Source: Lachnospiraceae bacterium
Lineage (GTDB): Bacteria; Bacillota; Clostridia; Lachnospirales; Lachnospiraceae
Length of the DNA: 64,000 nucleotides
NCBI GenBank assembly: GCA_017470985.1
Contig: JAFUXA010000012.1
Span: 62,001 to 126,000, forward strand
Direction of reading: 5' to 3'
Below are positions 17,255-26,808 of this stretch, piece by piece; the first letter of the stretch is position 1; every line of letters starts with the position of its first letter. A program made the translations under genes and the position numbers. The notes beneath the pieces are model-generated. The model was given only the letters and a program-made list of their open reading frames with translations, was not told the DNA's origin and ran no database searches.

Positions 17255-19120
17255 ATGTGTGGAATTTGTGGATTTATAGGAAAGACAAAGGATGAGTTAG
17301 ATAGAGAGAAAACTCTTAATGCTATGATGGATAGAATTATTCATAGAGGTCCAGATCAGGAGGGCAAATATCTTAATGATTCAGTTGCTCTTGGATTCAG
17401 AAGACTGAGTATCAATGATTTGGATCATGGAATGCAGCCTATGTACAATGAGACAGGGGATGTGGCAATTGTATTCAACGGTGAGATATATAATTATCCG
17501 GAACTTAGAAAAGAGCTGGAAGCCAAGGGGCATGTATTTGCAAATAATGCAGATACAGAAAGTCTGGTTCACGGGTATGAAGAGTGGGGTACAGACCTTT
17601 TAAAGAAGGTTCGTGGTATGTTCGCTTTCATGATTTATGATATGAAAAAGGATATTATATTTGCTGCCAGAGATTTCTTTGGTATTAAGCCTTTCTATTA
17701 TTCAAATGTTGATGGAGTATTTGTATTTGGTTCAGAGATCAAGAGCATAATTGAGTTCCCGGGTGTGAAGCGTGAGGTAAATGATGCAGCTCTTGAGCAG
17801 TATATGTCATTCCAGTATTCCGTGTTACCTGAGACTTTCTTCAAGGGGATTTACAAAGTTCCTGCAGGTCATTATTTGTGGTTTGAAGGCGATAAGATGG
17901 ATGTGGTACAGTACTTCGATCCTCTTATGCAACCAGAGAAGAAGCCGGAAGGTTTGGAGAAGACAGTTGATGAAATAGAAGCATTGATTCATGAGTCTAC
18001 ACAGGCCCATATGTTGGCGGATGTAGAAGTAGGAGCTTCCCTTTCCAGTGGTGTTGATTCAAGTTATCTTGTTTCAGAATTTCCTGGTGAGAAAACATAC
18101 ACAGTTGGATTCCTTGATAAAGAGAGCAAATATAATGAGATTCGTTATGCTGAGGACTTGTGTGCGGCTCTTGGCAACAAGAAGAATATAAGCAAGACTA
18201 TTTCTTCGGATGAATATTTTGATTCCATTCCAAAGATTATGTATTACATGGATGAGCCATTAGCTGACCCTTCATGTATAGCTCTGTATTTTGTAGACGA
18301 ACTTGCTGCCAAGGATATCAAGGTAGTTCTCTCAGGAGAAGGAGCTGATGAATTCTTTGGCGGTTACAATATATATCATGAGCCATTTTCACTGGCTAAG
18401 TATCAGAAGCTTCCAAAGGGACTTCGCAAGGGCGTTGCTGCAGTTGCTGAGAAGATGCCTCGTATCAAGGGTAGAAATTTCCTGATTCGCGGATCCAAGG
18501 ATGTGGAAGAGAGATTTATTGGAAATGCAAATCTGTTCTCTGTAAAAGAGCGTGAGTCTATCCTGAAATCAGAGCTTACTCATGTGACACCGGCAGAGAT
18601 TGTTGCACCTTATTACAAGAAGTGTGAGGGCTTAAGTGATATTGCCAAGATGCAGTATATTGATATGAACTTCTGGTTACAGGGAGATATCCTCCTGAAA
18701 GCAGACAAGATGAGTATGGCTCATTCTCTTGAGGCTAGAGTGCCATATCTGGATAAGGTGGTATTTGAATATGCGAAATATCTGCCGATCGAGTACAAGG
18801 TAACAGATACAGCCACCAAGATGGCATTCAGAGAAGCTGCCAAGAGACATATTCCTGAATTCAGTGCCAACAAGAAGAAGCTTGGATTCCCTGTTCCTAT
18901 CAGAGTGTGGCTCAAGGAAGACAAGTATTACAACAAAGTACTTGCAACTCTTACTTCAGAAGCTGCCAAGAAGTACTTCGACCAGGATGAAGTTGTCAGA
19001 CTGATGGAAGAGCACAGAGATGGTAAGGCTGATAACAGCCGTAAAATCTGGGCCATTTATGTATTCCTTATCTGGCACAAAGTCTACATTGAGGACGATC
19101 AGGCCAAGAAGCCAGCATAA
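17255..19120 (+). CDS. asnB: asparagine synthetase (glutamine-hydrolysing)
   Basis: Makes asparagine from aspartate, ATP and glutamine. It has 621 residues. The class II amidotransferase begins MCGICGFIG, leaving Cys as nucleophile after Met removal, with RGPDQEG and FNGEIYNYPELR following. The synthetase domain has the ATP pyrophosphatase loop SLSSGVDSSYL, then SGEGADEFFGGY and LEARVPYLD. A GAGAGGAAG site is upstream. The 251-bp hairpin element begins 15 bases after the stop. Confidence 0.95.
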   Translation: MCGICGFIGKTKDELDREKTLNAMMDRIIHRGPDQEGKYLNDSVALGFRRLSINDLDHGMQPMYNETGDVAIVFNGEIYNYPELRKELEAKGHVFANNADTESLVHGYEEWGTDLLKKVRGMFAFMIYDMKKDIIFAARDFFGIKPFYYSNVDGVFVFGSEIKSIIEFPGVKREVNDAALEQYMSFQYSVLPETFFKGIYKVPAGHYLWFEGDKMDVVQYFDPLMQPEKKPEGLEKTVDEIEALIHESTQAHMLADVEVGASLSSGVDSSYLVSEFPGEKTYTVGFLDKESKYNEIRYAEDLCAALGNKKNISKTISSDEYFDSIPKIMYYMDEPLADPSCIALYFVDELAAKDIKVVLSGEGADEFFGGYNIYHEPFSLAKYQKLPKGLRKGVAAVAEKMPRIKGRNFLIRGSKDVEERFIGNANLFSVKERESILKSELTHVTPAEIVAPYYKKCEGLSDIAKMQYIDMNFWLQGDILLKADKMSMAHSLEARVPYLDKVVFEYAKYLPIEYKVTDTATKMAFREAAKRHIPEFSANKKKLGFPVPIRVWLKEDKYYNKVLATLTSEAAKKYFDQDEVVRLMEEHRDGKADNSRKIWAIYVFLIWHKVYIEDDQAKKPA

Positions 19121-19134
19121 ATCAGTTAGATAAA

Positions 19135-19385
19135 GTGGAGCTCTGAGAGCCTATAGCTAATTTAAAAAGATTAAGCGTAACCACTTGTTATTACGAAGTT
19201 TGAGAATTACAAATCAATAGTGACCGAAGCACTGTTCGACGCGCAATAGGGCTTTAGAACTTGCTTGCAAGTATCTTAGCCCTATGCGCTAGTTTGCGAG
19301 GTTACATTGATTTAATTCGAAAAACTGAAGTAATAACTTAGTAGTTACGCTTTTTTTAATTAGCTATAGGCTCTCGGAGCTCCAC
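19135..19385. repeat. 251-bp imperfect inverted repeat (large hairpin)
   Basis: The whole interval between convergent asnB and hflX is one imperfect palindrome. The outer 28 bases (GTGGAGCTCTGAGAGCCTAT... at 19135-19162) match the opposite arm at 19358-19385 with one mismatch. Inward, paired blocks recur in the same order: GCGTAAC/GTTACGC, GTTATTAC/GTAATAAC, AAATCAAT/ATTGATTT, and GCGCAATAGGGCT/AGCCCTATGCGC, closing near GCTTGCAAG at the tip. No open frame of note lies inside and no clear target duplication flanks it. It may be a MITE-like element, a structured RNA, or a bidirectional terminator. Confidence 0.85.
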
Positions 19386-19419
19386 CCTATTTAATGCTAT
19401 ATATTGGAACGCATGTTGT

Positions 19420-20778
19420 TTATAGCTTGTAGGCTTCTGCCTGATTCAGTGTGCGCATGTCACTGTCGGCAGACATATATTCTAATTTGACATATGTACC
19501 ATCTGCGCGGTATTCCTGCTCCAGTGCATTTCCCAGATCTAATAATTGACTTAACAGACTTCCCTCGCTGTAAGGTATGAGATATTCTGCAATTATACTC
19601 TGGCCGAAGAGAGAGTCTAGAATCATATTCATAAGTTCAGGTATACCAATGCCCTTTGAAGCTGCCATATGTATATGGTTGGCAGTAATGCTTGGCAGGT
19701 CTGACGCAAAGGCAGGCACGCGGTCTGCTTTGTTATAAGCTACAATCATAGGAATGTCTCCTGCACCGAGCTCTTTTAGAGTAGAAGCGGTGACTTCCAT
19801 GTGCTGCCGGTAATATGGATCTGATACATCTACAACCTGGATCAGTAAGTCAGCATTGAGGGCTTCCTCCAAGGTGGAACGAAAGGCATCAATTAGATTA
19901 TGCGGTAATTTGTCAATGAAACCTACTGTATCAGACAGATAGAAATCCGGCTTGTTCTCCGGAGTAATCTTTCTGATGGTAGTTTCAAGAGTGGCAAACA
20001 ACATGTCCTGTTGCAGAACCTTTTTATGTTCATTGTCTAGTATTTCATCATTTCCAAAGACAGACAGCATCTGGTTCATAACTGTTGACTTGCCGGCGTT
20101 GGTATATCCTACGAGAGCTACTTGGGGAATGGCAGAAGCGACGCGACTCTTACGCTGAGTCTGACGGTTTTGCTTTACAACCTTTAGCTCCTTTTTGCAC
20201 TCTGAGATTCTGTGAGAGATATATCTCTTGTCTAATTCCAGCTTCTTCTCACCGGCACCCTTGTTGGAACGACTTCCACTTCCGCCGCCCTGTCGACTCA
20301 TGGCTGTTCCCATTCCTGTTAATCGAGGAAGGAGATACTGTAACTTTGCCAGTTCTACTTGTAGCTTTGCCTCTCTGGTCTGAGCGCGACTGGCAAATAT
20401 TTCAAGTATAATAGAAGTTCTGTCCATGATTGGCAGGCCTATTTCACTATTGAGATTTCTGGCTTGTGATGGAGATAATGAGTCGTCAAATATTATTAAA
20501 TCTGCGTCTAGATTTCTGGCAGCAGTTTTGACCTCATCTACCTTTCCAGTACCAATGTACAATGCCTGGTGTGGAGCATCCAGACTTTGAGTGATGGTAA
20601 AGACCGGCAAAATATTACATGCTTCACACAGACTTTCCAACTCCTCAAGAGAATGGGAGAAATCCTTGGAATTTGGCAACTGCAGACCGACTAGAATGGC
20701 TTTTTCTCGATCATCATTTTCCAGATCACTGTATTCTATTTCAGCATCATCATTTTTAAAATAAATATTTGTTGTCAT
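19420..20778 (-). CDS. hflX: ribosome-associated GTPase HflX
   Basis: GTPase that binds the 50S subunit and helps split stalled ribosomes. It has 452 residues. The N-terminal HflX domain (about 25-200) contains LYIGTGKVDE and FDDSLSPSQARNL, and then the glycine-rich linker RQGGGSGSRSNKGAGE. The G domain has GYTNAGKST (P-loop), DTVGFI (G3) and AYNKAD (G4). AAGGA lies about 10 bases before the ATG. It converges on asnB across the large hairpin. Confidence 0.93.
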   Translation of the reverse strand: MTTNIYFKNDDAEIEYSDLENDDREKAILVGLQLPNSKDFSHSLEELESLCEACNILPVFTITQSLDAPHQALYIGTGKVDEVKTAARNLDADLIIFDDSLSPSQARNLNSEIGLPIMDRTSIILEIFASRAQTREAKLQVELAKLQYLLPRLTGMGTAMSRQGGGSGSRSNKGAGEKKLELDKRYISHRISECKKELKVVKQNRQTQRKSRVASAIPQVALVGYTNAGKSTVMNQMLSVFGNDEILDNEHKKVLQQDMLFATLETTIRKITPENKPDFYLSDTVGFIDKLPHNLIDAFRSTLEEALNADLLIQVVDVSDPYYRQHMEVTASTLKELGAGDIPMIVAYNKADRVPAFASDLPSITANHIHMAASKGIGIPELMNMILDSLFGQSIIAEYLIPYSEGSLLSQLLDLGNALEQEYRADGTYVKLEYMSADSDMRTLNQAEAYKL

Positions 20779-20921
20779 ATATATGTCCTTTTATATATTA
20801 TTAAGTTATTGAATAGGACTATAATACCATATAGTTATGAGAATAGTCGTGCTTATTTCATAGAATAAGTTATAATGTTTTTGTGGATAATTGTGATAGG
20901 CAATCTATGGAGGTAGAGAAT

Positions 20922-22157
20922 ATGACCAAGGCTTTATATGATATTGATCCATATAATACGAAATTTGATGCTGTAATTGTAAGTTGTAACAAGAATGAGA
21001 ATGGAATGTATGAAATAGAGCTTGATCAGACAGGCTTTTTCCCTGAGCAAGGTGGACAGACACCGGATTTGGGCATTATTGAGGTGCAGAGAACTACTGT
21101 GGAGCGACCGATGGGTGACGGATTCCAGTTTGAGGTTGTGGATGTGCAGATACAGGATGGAGATATAATACATACTATCAAGCCATTGGTTGAAAGCCGG
21201 ATTGATTCGGAATCAGAGCAGATAGCAAAGCTTCTGGCACCGGGCAATAATGTCAACGGATTTGTAGATTGGCACCATAGATTCAGCAATATGCAACAAC
21301 ATAGTGGAGAGCATATTTTCTCAGGTCTGGTTCACGGATTCTTCGGCTATGATAATGTTGGCTTTCATTTGAGTGACTCAGTGGTAACCATGGATTTTAA
21401 CGGTGTACTATCAGAGGATGAGGTGGCTGAATTAGAAGGCAGAGCCAATGCTGTTATCATATCTAATCTTCCTATTAATATTTCATATCTTAAGACAGAT
21501 GAGGAGAAGGCCTCGGTAGAATATAGAAGCAAGATTGATATAGAAGGAGATGTGAGAATAGTTACAATTCCTGATGTGGATGTGTGTGCATGTTGTGCGC
21601 CTCATGTGAGAAAAACAGGTGAGATCGGTATTCTCAAAGTTATGGGAGTTCAGAATTATAAGGGGGGAGTCAGAGTTAGTATACTGTGCGGAATGCGAGC
21701 CTTGGTTGCCTTTCGTCAGAATATGGCAATTGTAAATAAGCTGGTAAATGAGCTGAATGTGCCTGCTAATGATATTGTGGAAAATGTGCAGAGAATCCAA
21801 CAGAATGTAAATGATTTGAAGTATTCTCTTAATAAATATATGTATGAAGATTTGCTTAGACAGGCTGAAGGAATTTCTGATGAGGAAGAGAACGCATACA
21901 TTTTCACAGGGGATGTAGATAACAAAGCTATGCGGGAGTGTGTGAATTCCATGATGGAGCGACACACAGGCTATTGCGGAGTTTTTGCAGGAAATGATAG
22001 TAATTACAGATTTATAATTGGAAGCAAGACGAAAAACTGTAATGATGTGGTGGCTCTTCTTCGGGATAAATGTAATGCCAAGGGTGGTGGCAAACCTCAG
22101 ATGGTTCAAGGAAGTGTCGAAGCATCAAAAGAAGAGATAGAGGATGTAATCAGATAG
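20922..22157 (+). CDS. alanyl-tRNA editing protein, AlaX type with DHHA1 domain
   Basis: Stand-alone editing enzyme that deacylates mischarged tRNA-Ala. It has 411 residues from the ATG at 20922, which has GGAGG 8 bases upstream; a GTG at 20883 is rejected for lack of one. The editing domain shows FFPEQGGQ, the zinc motif HSGEH, and the second pair as CACCAPH. The C-terminal half is DHHA1-like with GGGKPQMVQGS. This matches the long AlaX class. A terminator follows. Confidence 0.85.
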   Translation: MTKALYDIDPYNTKFDAVIVSCNKNENGMYEIELDQTGFFPEQGGQTPDLGIIEVQRTTVERPMGDGFQFEVVDVQIQDGDIIHTIKPLVESRIDSESEQIAKLLAPGNNVNGFVDWHHRFSNMQQHSGEHIFSGLVHGFFGYDNVGFHLSDSVVTMDFNGVLSEDEVAELEGRANAVIISNLPINISYLKTDEEKASVEYRSKIDIEGDVRIVTIPDVDVCACCAPHVRKTGEIGILKVMGVQNYKGGVRVSILCGMRALVAFRQNMAIVNKLVNELNVPANDIVENVQRIQQNVNDLKYSLNKYMYEDLLRQAEGISDEEENAYIFTGDVDNKAMRECVNSMMERHTGYCGVFAGNDSNYRFIIGSKTKNCNDVVALLRDKCNAKGGGKPQMVQGSVEASKEEIEDVIR

Positions 22158-22194
22158 ATAATATATTTTGGTATTAATAATGCGCGATATTATG

Positions 22195-22235
22195 TTAGGG
22201 TGGATAGCTATATTCACCCTAATTTTAATATTTTA
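22195..22235 (+). terminator. intrinsic terminator after the alanyl-tRNA editing gene
   Basis: TTAGGGTG (22195-22202) pairs with CACCCTAA (22215-22222), followed by TTTTAATATTTTATT. Confidence 0.75.
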
Positions 22236-22264
22236 TTGTGCTAAAGTGAATTTTGTAGTATAAT
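22236..22264 (+). promoter_or_regulatory. aspartokinase promoter
   Basis: TTGTGC (22236-22241) and a perfect TATAAT (22259-22264) are spaced 17 bases apart. The roughly 85-base leader to the aspartokinase start shows no lysine riboswitch fold that I can recognise. Confidence 0.65.
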
Positions 22265-22351
22265 GACGGCGTTTGATACATATTTGAGGGAACTCAGATA
22301 TATGAAGTATAGTTATAAATTTAAATATATTAGAAAGAAGGAGTAATTCAC

Positions 22352-23671
22352 ATGTTAAAAGTAGTTAAATTTGGTGGAAGTTCTCTGGCAAGTGCAGCAC
22401 AGTTTGCCAAGGTCGGAGATATTATTCGAGCAGATGAGTCTCGAAAATTTGTAGTGCCTAGTGCACCTGGAAAGAGAAATTCCAAGGACACCAAAGTGAC
22501 TGACATGTTATATAAATGTTATGCCAAGGCAGAAGCAGATGAGGACTTCAAGGATGTATTGAAGAAGATTAAAGAGAGATACAATTCAATTATAAATGGA
22601 TTGAATTTGAATCTGTCTCTTGAGGAAGAGTTCAAGACTATTGAGAAGAATTTCAAAGCCAAGGCAGGATCTGATTATGCGGCCAGTCGTGGTGAGTACT
22701 TAAATGGTATCATTATGGCCAATTATCTGGGCTATGAATTTATTGATGCAGCTACAGTTATTTTCTTTGATGAGGAAGGAAACTTCGATTCAGAGAAAAC
22801 TGACAAGGTTATGTCTGCCAGACTTGCTGAGGTAGAGAAGGCAGTTGTTCCTGGTTTCTATGGGGCAATGCCGGACGGTTCTATCAAGACATTTTCAAGA
22901 GGTGGTTCTGATATTACCGGATCCATTGTATCCAAGGCTGTTCATGCGTCGGTATATGAAAACTGGACAGATGTGTCAGGATGCCTGGTTGCAGATCCTA
23001 GAATTATCAAGGACGCTAAGCCTATCAAGGTTATTACATACAGAGAACTTAGAGAGTTGTCATACATGGGCGCTTCTGTGCTTCATGAGGATGCTATTTT
23101 CCCTGTTCGTCATGCAGGTATTCCTATTAATATCAAGAATACCAACGCTCCTGAAGATGACGGTACAATGATTGTGGCAAATACAGTTCAGAAAGCAGAA
23201 TATACTATCACAGGTATTGCCGGTAAGAAGGGCTTTGTTGCTGTAAGTATTGATAAAGACATGATGAATGCTGAGGTTGGTTTCTGTAGAAAGGCTTTGT
23301 CTGCATTTGAAGATAATGGAATTTCTATTGAGCATATGCCATCAGGAATTGATACTATGACAGTCTTCGTACATCAGGAAGAGTTCGAGGGCAAAGAGCA
23401 GCAGGTTATCAGTTCTATCAGAAGAAATTGTAATCCTGATGTTATTGATTTGGAGGCAGACCTTGCACTTATTGCTGTAGTGGGACGCGGTATGCGTTCA
23501 ACACGTGGTACTGCAGGCAGAATCTTCTCTGCACTTGCCCATGCCAATATCAATGTCAAGATGATTGACCAGGGTTCATCAGAGTTGAATATTATCATCG
23601 GTGTAAGCAACAATGATTTTGATAATGCTATCAAGGCAATATATGATATTTTTGTAGAGACACAGATTTAA
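22352..23671 (+). CDS. lysC: aspartate kinase
   Basis: First step of the Lys/Thr/Met family: phosphorylates aspartate. It has 439 residues. The kinase domain opens with KVVKFGGSSLASAAQF and has FSRGGSDITGSIV; the C-terminal third (about 300-439) holds two ACT domains (ITGIAGKKGFVAVSIDK, then ALIAVVGRGMRSTRG) that usually sense lysine or threonine. AGAAGGAG precedes the ATG. It stands alone between a promoter and a terminator. Which amino acid regulates it is not evident; ddh at 60.4 kb serves the same lysine pathway. Confidence 0.9.
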   Translation: MLKVVKFGGSSLASAAQFAKVGDIIRADESRKFVVPSAPGKRNSKDTKVTDMLYKCYAKAEADEDFKDVLKKIKERYNSIINGLNLNLSLEEEFKTIEKNFKAKAGSDYAASRGEYLNGIIMANYLGYEFIDAATVIFFDEEGNFDSEKTDKVMSARLAEVEKAVVPGFYGAMPDGSIKTFSRGGSDITGSIVSKAVHASVYENWTDVSGCLVADPRIIKDAKPIKVITYRELRELSYMGASVLHEDAIFPVRHAGIPINIKNTNAPEDDGTMIVANTVQKAEYTITGIAGKKGFVAVSIDKDMMNAEVGFCRKALSAFEDNGISIEHMPSGIDTMTVFVHQEEFEGKEQQVISSIRRNCNPDVIDLEADLALIAVVGRGMRSTRGTAGRIFSALAHANINVKMIDQGSSELNIIIGVSNNDFDNAIKAIYDIFVETQI

Positions 23672-23679
23672 AAAATAAT

Positions 23680-23713
23680 CAGCATCCCCATTTTTGGTGG
23701 ATGCTGTTTTTTG
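23680..23713 (+). terminator. intrinsic terminator after aspartokinase
   Basis: CAGCATCC (23680-23687) pairs with GGATGCTG (23699-23706), followed by TTTTTTG. It precedes the end of the converging response-regulator gene. Confidence 0.8.
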
Positions 23714-23748
23714 TATGAAAGCCATTATAGAATTGATGGGCAATACTC

Positions 23749-24420
23749 TTACTTTATTTCCAGTTTATATCCCAAACCTCTTACTGTGACAATTTCAAAT
23801 GCGTCAATTCCATCTAATTTATTTCTTATTCGATTAATATGAGTCTTGATGGTAGAGTCGTCTGAATCCGTATCGATTCCCCATATGTCAGATAATAACT
23901 GATCTTTGGTAAATATCTGATTAGGATATGATAACAGTTTGTATAGCAATTCGAATTCCTTTTTTGGCAAATCTATAACTTCACCATCACCTTTAGTGAT
24001 GCAATAGGAATTGGCATCGCAGGAGATATCACCAATAGTAATCTGCTGGCTGGAGTTAATGTTGGCTCGTCTGAGCAACGCTTCGATTCTCCATATAAGC
24101 TCGTCATAATTTACAGGTTTTGTCATATAATCATCTATACCGGAAGCGAAGCCTTCGCGCTTGTCGTCAAAACTGGCTTTCGCTGTGAGAAATATTACCG
24201 GAACATCGTTTTGATATTCTCTTAATATCTTCACCATTTCATATCCATCCATCTTGGGCATCATAATATCAGCTACAATCAAATCAATATGCTCTGAATA
24301 GAATATATCAATTGCTTCCTGACCGTTGTTTGCAGTTATTACATTATAATAGTTCTTGAGATGAGCTTTGGTAAGCAATTGAATATTTTTCTCATCTTCC
24401 ACTACTAGAATTGTTGCCAT
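23749..24420 (-). CDS. OmpR/PhoB-family response regulator
   Basis: Phosphorylation-controlled transcription factor of 223 residues. The receiver domain has the acidic pair in VVEDEKN, phospho-acceptor Asp51 in LIVADIMMPKMDG, the Thr of FLTAKA and the Lys of MTKPVN. The C-terminal winged helix spans about 125-222 (KEFELLYKLLSYPNQIFT to TVRGLGYKLE). It is downstream of its kinase in the same operon, 28 bases apart, with AGAAGGAAGG as ribosome site. Target genes are unknown. Confidence 0.93.
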   Translation of the reverse strand: MATILVVEDEKNIQLLTKAHLKNYYNVITANNGQEAIDIFYSEHIDLIVADIMMPKMDGYEMVKILREYQNDVPVIFLTAKASFDDKREGFASGIDDYMTKPVNYDELIWRIEALLRRANINSSQQITIGDISCDANSYCITKGDGEVIDLPKKEFELLYKLLSYPNQIFTKDQLLSDIWGIDTDSDDSTIKTHINRIRNKLDGIDAFEIVTVRGLGYKLEIK

Positions 24421-24448
24421 AAATCGTCCTTCCTTCTGATAATTATAA

Positions 24449-25522
24449 TTACATCTTATTATTAATAGGTAAACTTACGGTAAATGTTGTCCCTTTATCC
24501 AGAACACTTTCTACAGATATAGAACCGTGGCACAAAGTGACAACCCTGTTGCAAATTGCCAGGCCTAAGCCTAAGCCTTTCCCAGAGTGAGAAGAGTCGG
24601 CCTGGTAATATTTGTTAAATATATGTGCTATTTCTTCATCTGACATACCACATCCGGAATCTGTGATTTTGAAAATGATAGAAGGATTATCTCCAGATGT
24701 ATTTTGAGTTAATGTTATTTTGATCACTCCATTTTCCGGCGTGAACTTAATAGCGTTGTTTAGCAGGTTGATCCATATGTGTTCCGTTAGAGTAGGATCT
24801 CCCACATAGTTGGTCTTATCTAAATCGATTTCCATATTTATATTTTTGCTAGACCAATCGTTCTGCAATAGAATGATGCAACGCCTTATTTGTTCACTTA
24901 ATGAGAAGGTTTTAATGGCGGACTCGTTGATTTTCACCTGAGTGTCCAGCTTTGACATGAGCATTGTCTGTTGCGCCAAGTTGGATAGTCGCTCCGACTC
25001 GTCAGCAATTATTGTCAGATATTGTCTTTTCTCTTCTTCTGTCAGATTTTCTTCCAATAATAGATTTGCAAATCCGTTGATGGATACAATTGGTGTTTTG
25101 AATTCGTGAGAAAAGTCGTTGATGAAATCCTTTCTCAAAGTTTCAACACTTGCCAAGTCTTCTGCCATGGAGTTGAAACTGTCACTCATTTCTTTAAGGG
25201 GTGCCATACGTCGGCTGTCTAATCTGATGTTGTAATTGCCTTTTGCCACGGATGCCATTGCGGAGGTGAGTATATTTACCTTTTTAATAATTGTCTTGGA
25301 GAAGAAATATGTGAATAGTTCCATCATGAAAGCCATTGGCATCAGAATTCCAATACCGTCTAGAGGCTGATACTCTGTTCGACTGTCGAGGAAGGTGTAG
25401 AGCATGAAGTCTACAAATTCATAAGCCATAATCGATAAAACTGCAGGGACAATAGCCATGATGGCCATATAGTTTTGAAAACGTGTATTGTCAGGTCTAG
25501 AGGTTTTGTTATGATTTGCCAT
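24449..25522 (-). CDS. sensor histidine kinase, intramembrane-sensing type
   Basis: Membrane kinase of 357 residues paired with the downstream regulator. Two transmembrane helices (about 17-46 and 56-79) are joined by an outside loop of only about ten residues, so the signal is probably read in or at the membrane. A HAMP linker (about 80-130) leads to the phospho-His139 in DFSHEFKTP. ATPase boxes are NLLNNAIKF (N), DSGCGMSDEE (G1) and GKGLGLGLAI (G2). This topology is common among envelope-stress and antimicrobial-peptide sensors, which is a family-level hint only. Confidence 0.9.
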   Translation of the reverse strand: MANHNKTSRPDNTRFQNYMAIMAIVPAVLSIMAYEFVDFMLYTFLDSRTEYQPLDGIGILMPMAFMMELFTYFFSKTIIKKVNILTSAMASVAKGNYNIRLDSRRMAPLKEMSDSFNSMAEDLASVETLRKDFINDFSHEFKTPIVSINGFANLLLEENLTEEEKRQYLTIIADESERLSNLAQQTMLMSKLDTQVKINESAIKTFSLSEQIRRCIILLQNDWSSKNINMEIDLDKTNYVGDPTLTEHIWINLLNNAIKFTPENGVIKITLTQNTSGDNPSIIFKITDSGCGMSDEEIAHIFNKYYQADSSHSGKGLGLGLAICNRVVTLCHGSISVESVLDKGTTFTVSLPINNKM

Positions 25523-25651
25523 AATTTATTACCTTTCAAAAATTATTTTTCGTTTACTTATAATTTACTTTTTTATTGTATCTTGTTTTCAGTGAAAAAC
25601 AAGTCACGAATTTGTTAAATAATTTTTAATATAGCGAGGAGGCAATTAATT

Positions 25652-26665
25652 ATGGCAAAGACAAAGTATTTAGTAACAGGAGCTGCAGGATTTCTTGGAG
25701 GAACAGTATGCAGACAGCTTATAGATAGAGGTGATGATGTTAGAGCATTTGTACTTCCAAATGATCCTGCAATTAAGTTTGTTCCAGAGGAAGCAGAGGT
25801 ATGTGTGGGTGATTTGACAGATGTTGAATCTCTGGAGAGATTCTTTACAGTAGAGGATGGCGTGGAGACAATTGTGATGCATATTGCAAGTATCGTAACA
25901 GTGAATCCTGAATTCAATCAGAAGGTTATTGACGTAAATGTAGGCGGTACAGAAAACATTATTGATTTATGCCTGTCCCATCCTGAGTGTAAGAAGCTGG
26001 TATATTGCAGCTCCACAGGTGCAATTCCTGAGATGCCAAAGGGAGAAGTTATTAGAGAAGTAGATAGCTTCGAGGCAGATGATGTGTTGGGCTGTTATAG
26101 TCAGTCCAAGGCTATGGCTTCACAGGCAGTATTAGATGCTGTCAGTGACAGAGGGTTGAATGCATGTATTGTACATCCAAGTGGAATTATGGGACCGGAG
26201 GATTTTGCAATTGGAGAGACCACAGGTTCTTTGATTCAGATTATAAATGGTGAGATGCCAGCAGGAATTGATGGTGGATTTAATTTGTGTGATGTAAGAG
26301 ATTTAGCTGCTGGTACTATTGCTGCGGCTGATAAAGGAAAATGTGGCGAGTGCTACATCCTGGGAAACAAGGAAGTGAAGTTCAAGGATTTCGCTAAGAT
26401 GGTTGCTGATGAAGCAGGTGTGAAAGCTCCTGGATTCTATCTTCCAATTGGAATGGCTAATCTAATGGCTGGTATTATGGAAAGAAAGGCAAAACGCAAA
26501 GGTACTAAGCCGGTTATGACCAAGTTCTCAGTATATAATCTTGCTCGTAACAATTGCTTTGATTCAAGCAAGGCCAAGAAAGAATTGGGATATACAACAA
26601 GATCTTACCAGGAGACAATTCATGATGAGGTTGTATGGCTTAAGAAGGAAGGTAAGATTGCCTAA
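25652..26665 (+). CDS. NAD-dependent epimerase/dehydratase family protein
   Basis: Extended short-chain dehydrogenase of 337 residues, probably acting on a nucleotide sugar or a related alcohol/ketone. The N-terminal NAD fold has VTGAAGFLGGTV, the Asp-rich GDLTD region follows, and the catalytic pair is YSQSK with a preceding CSSTGA. The C-terminal substrate part is NmrA/dihydroflavonol-reductase-like rather than UDP-glucose-epimerase-like. GAGGAGG precedes the start. It is divergent from the two-component system, with a 129-base shared regulatory gap. Confidence 0.82.
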   Translation: MAKTKYLVTGAAGFLGGTVCRQLIDRGDDVRAFVLPNDPAIKFVPEEAEVCVGDLTDVESLERFFTVEDGVETIVMHIASIVTVNPEFNQKVIDVNVGGTENIIDLCLSHPECKKLVYCSSTGAIPEMPKGEVIREVDSFEADDVLGCYSQSKAMASQAVLDAVSDRGLNACIVHPSGIMGPEDFAIGETTGSLIQIINGEMPAGIDGGFNLCDVRDLAAGTIAAADKGKCGECYILGNKEVKFKDFAKMVADEAGVKAPGFYLPIGMANLMAGIMERKAKRKGTKPVMTKFSVYNLARNNCFDSSKAKKELGYTTRSYQETIHDEVVWLKKEGKIA

Positions 26666-26808
26666 TGTTTTTGTAGTAGATTGTTATAAGTAATACAAAA
26701 AACACATGAGATGAATAAAAATTGAACATGGGATTTAACCGGAATGTATTAAGATAAATGTATCGAAAAATATAATTATTCTATACCCTACTCATTAGTG
26801 ATTAAAAT

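Noticed and set aside
21483-22109. 208-codon antisense frame inside the alanyl-tRNA editing gene
   Set aside because: The sense frame has clear AlaX and DHHA1 motifs; the antisense peptide is His/Ile-rich with no motif.
22265-22351. possible lysine riboswitch before aspartokinase
   Set aside because: The leader is only about 85 bases, too short for the class, and no conserved core was recognised.
25582-25603. CTTGTTTT...AAAACAAG palindrome between the histidine kinase and the epimerase genes
   Set aside because: Short and A/T-rich; it may be an autoregulatory site, but similar matches are expected by chance.
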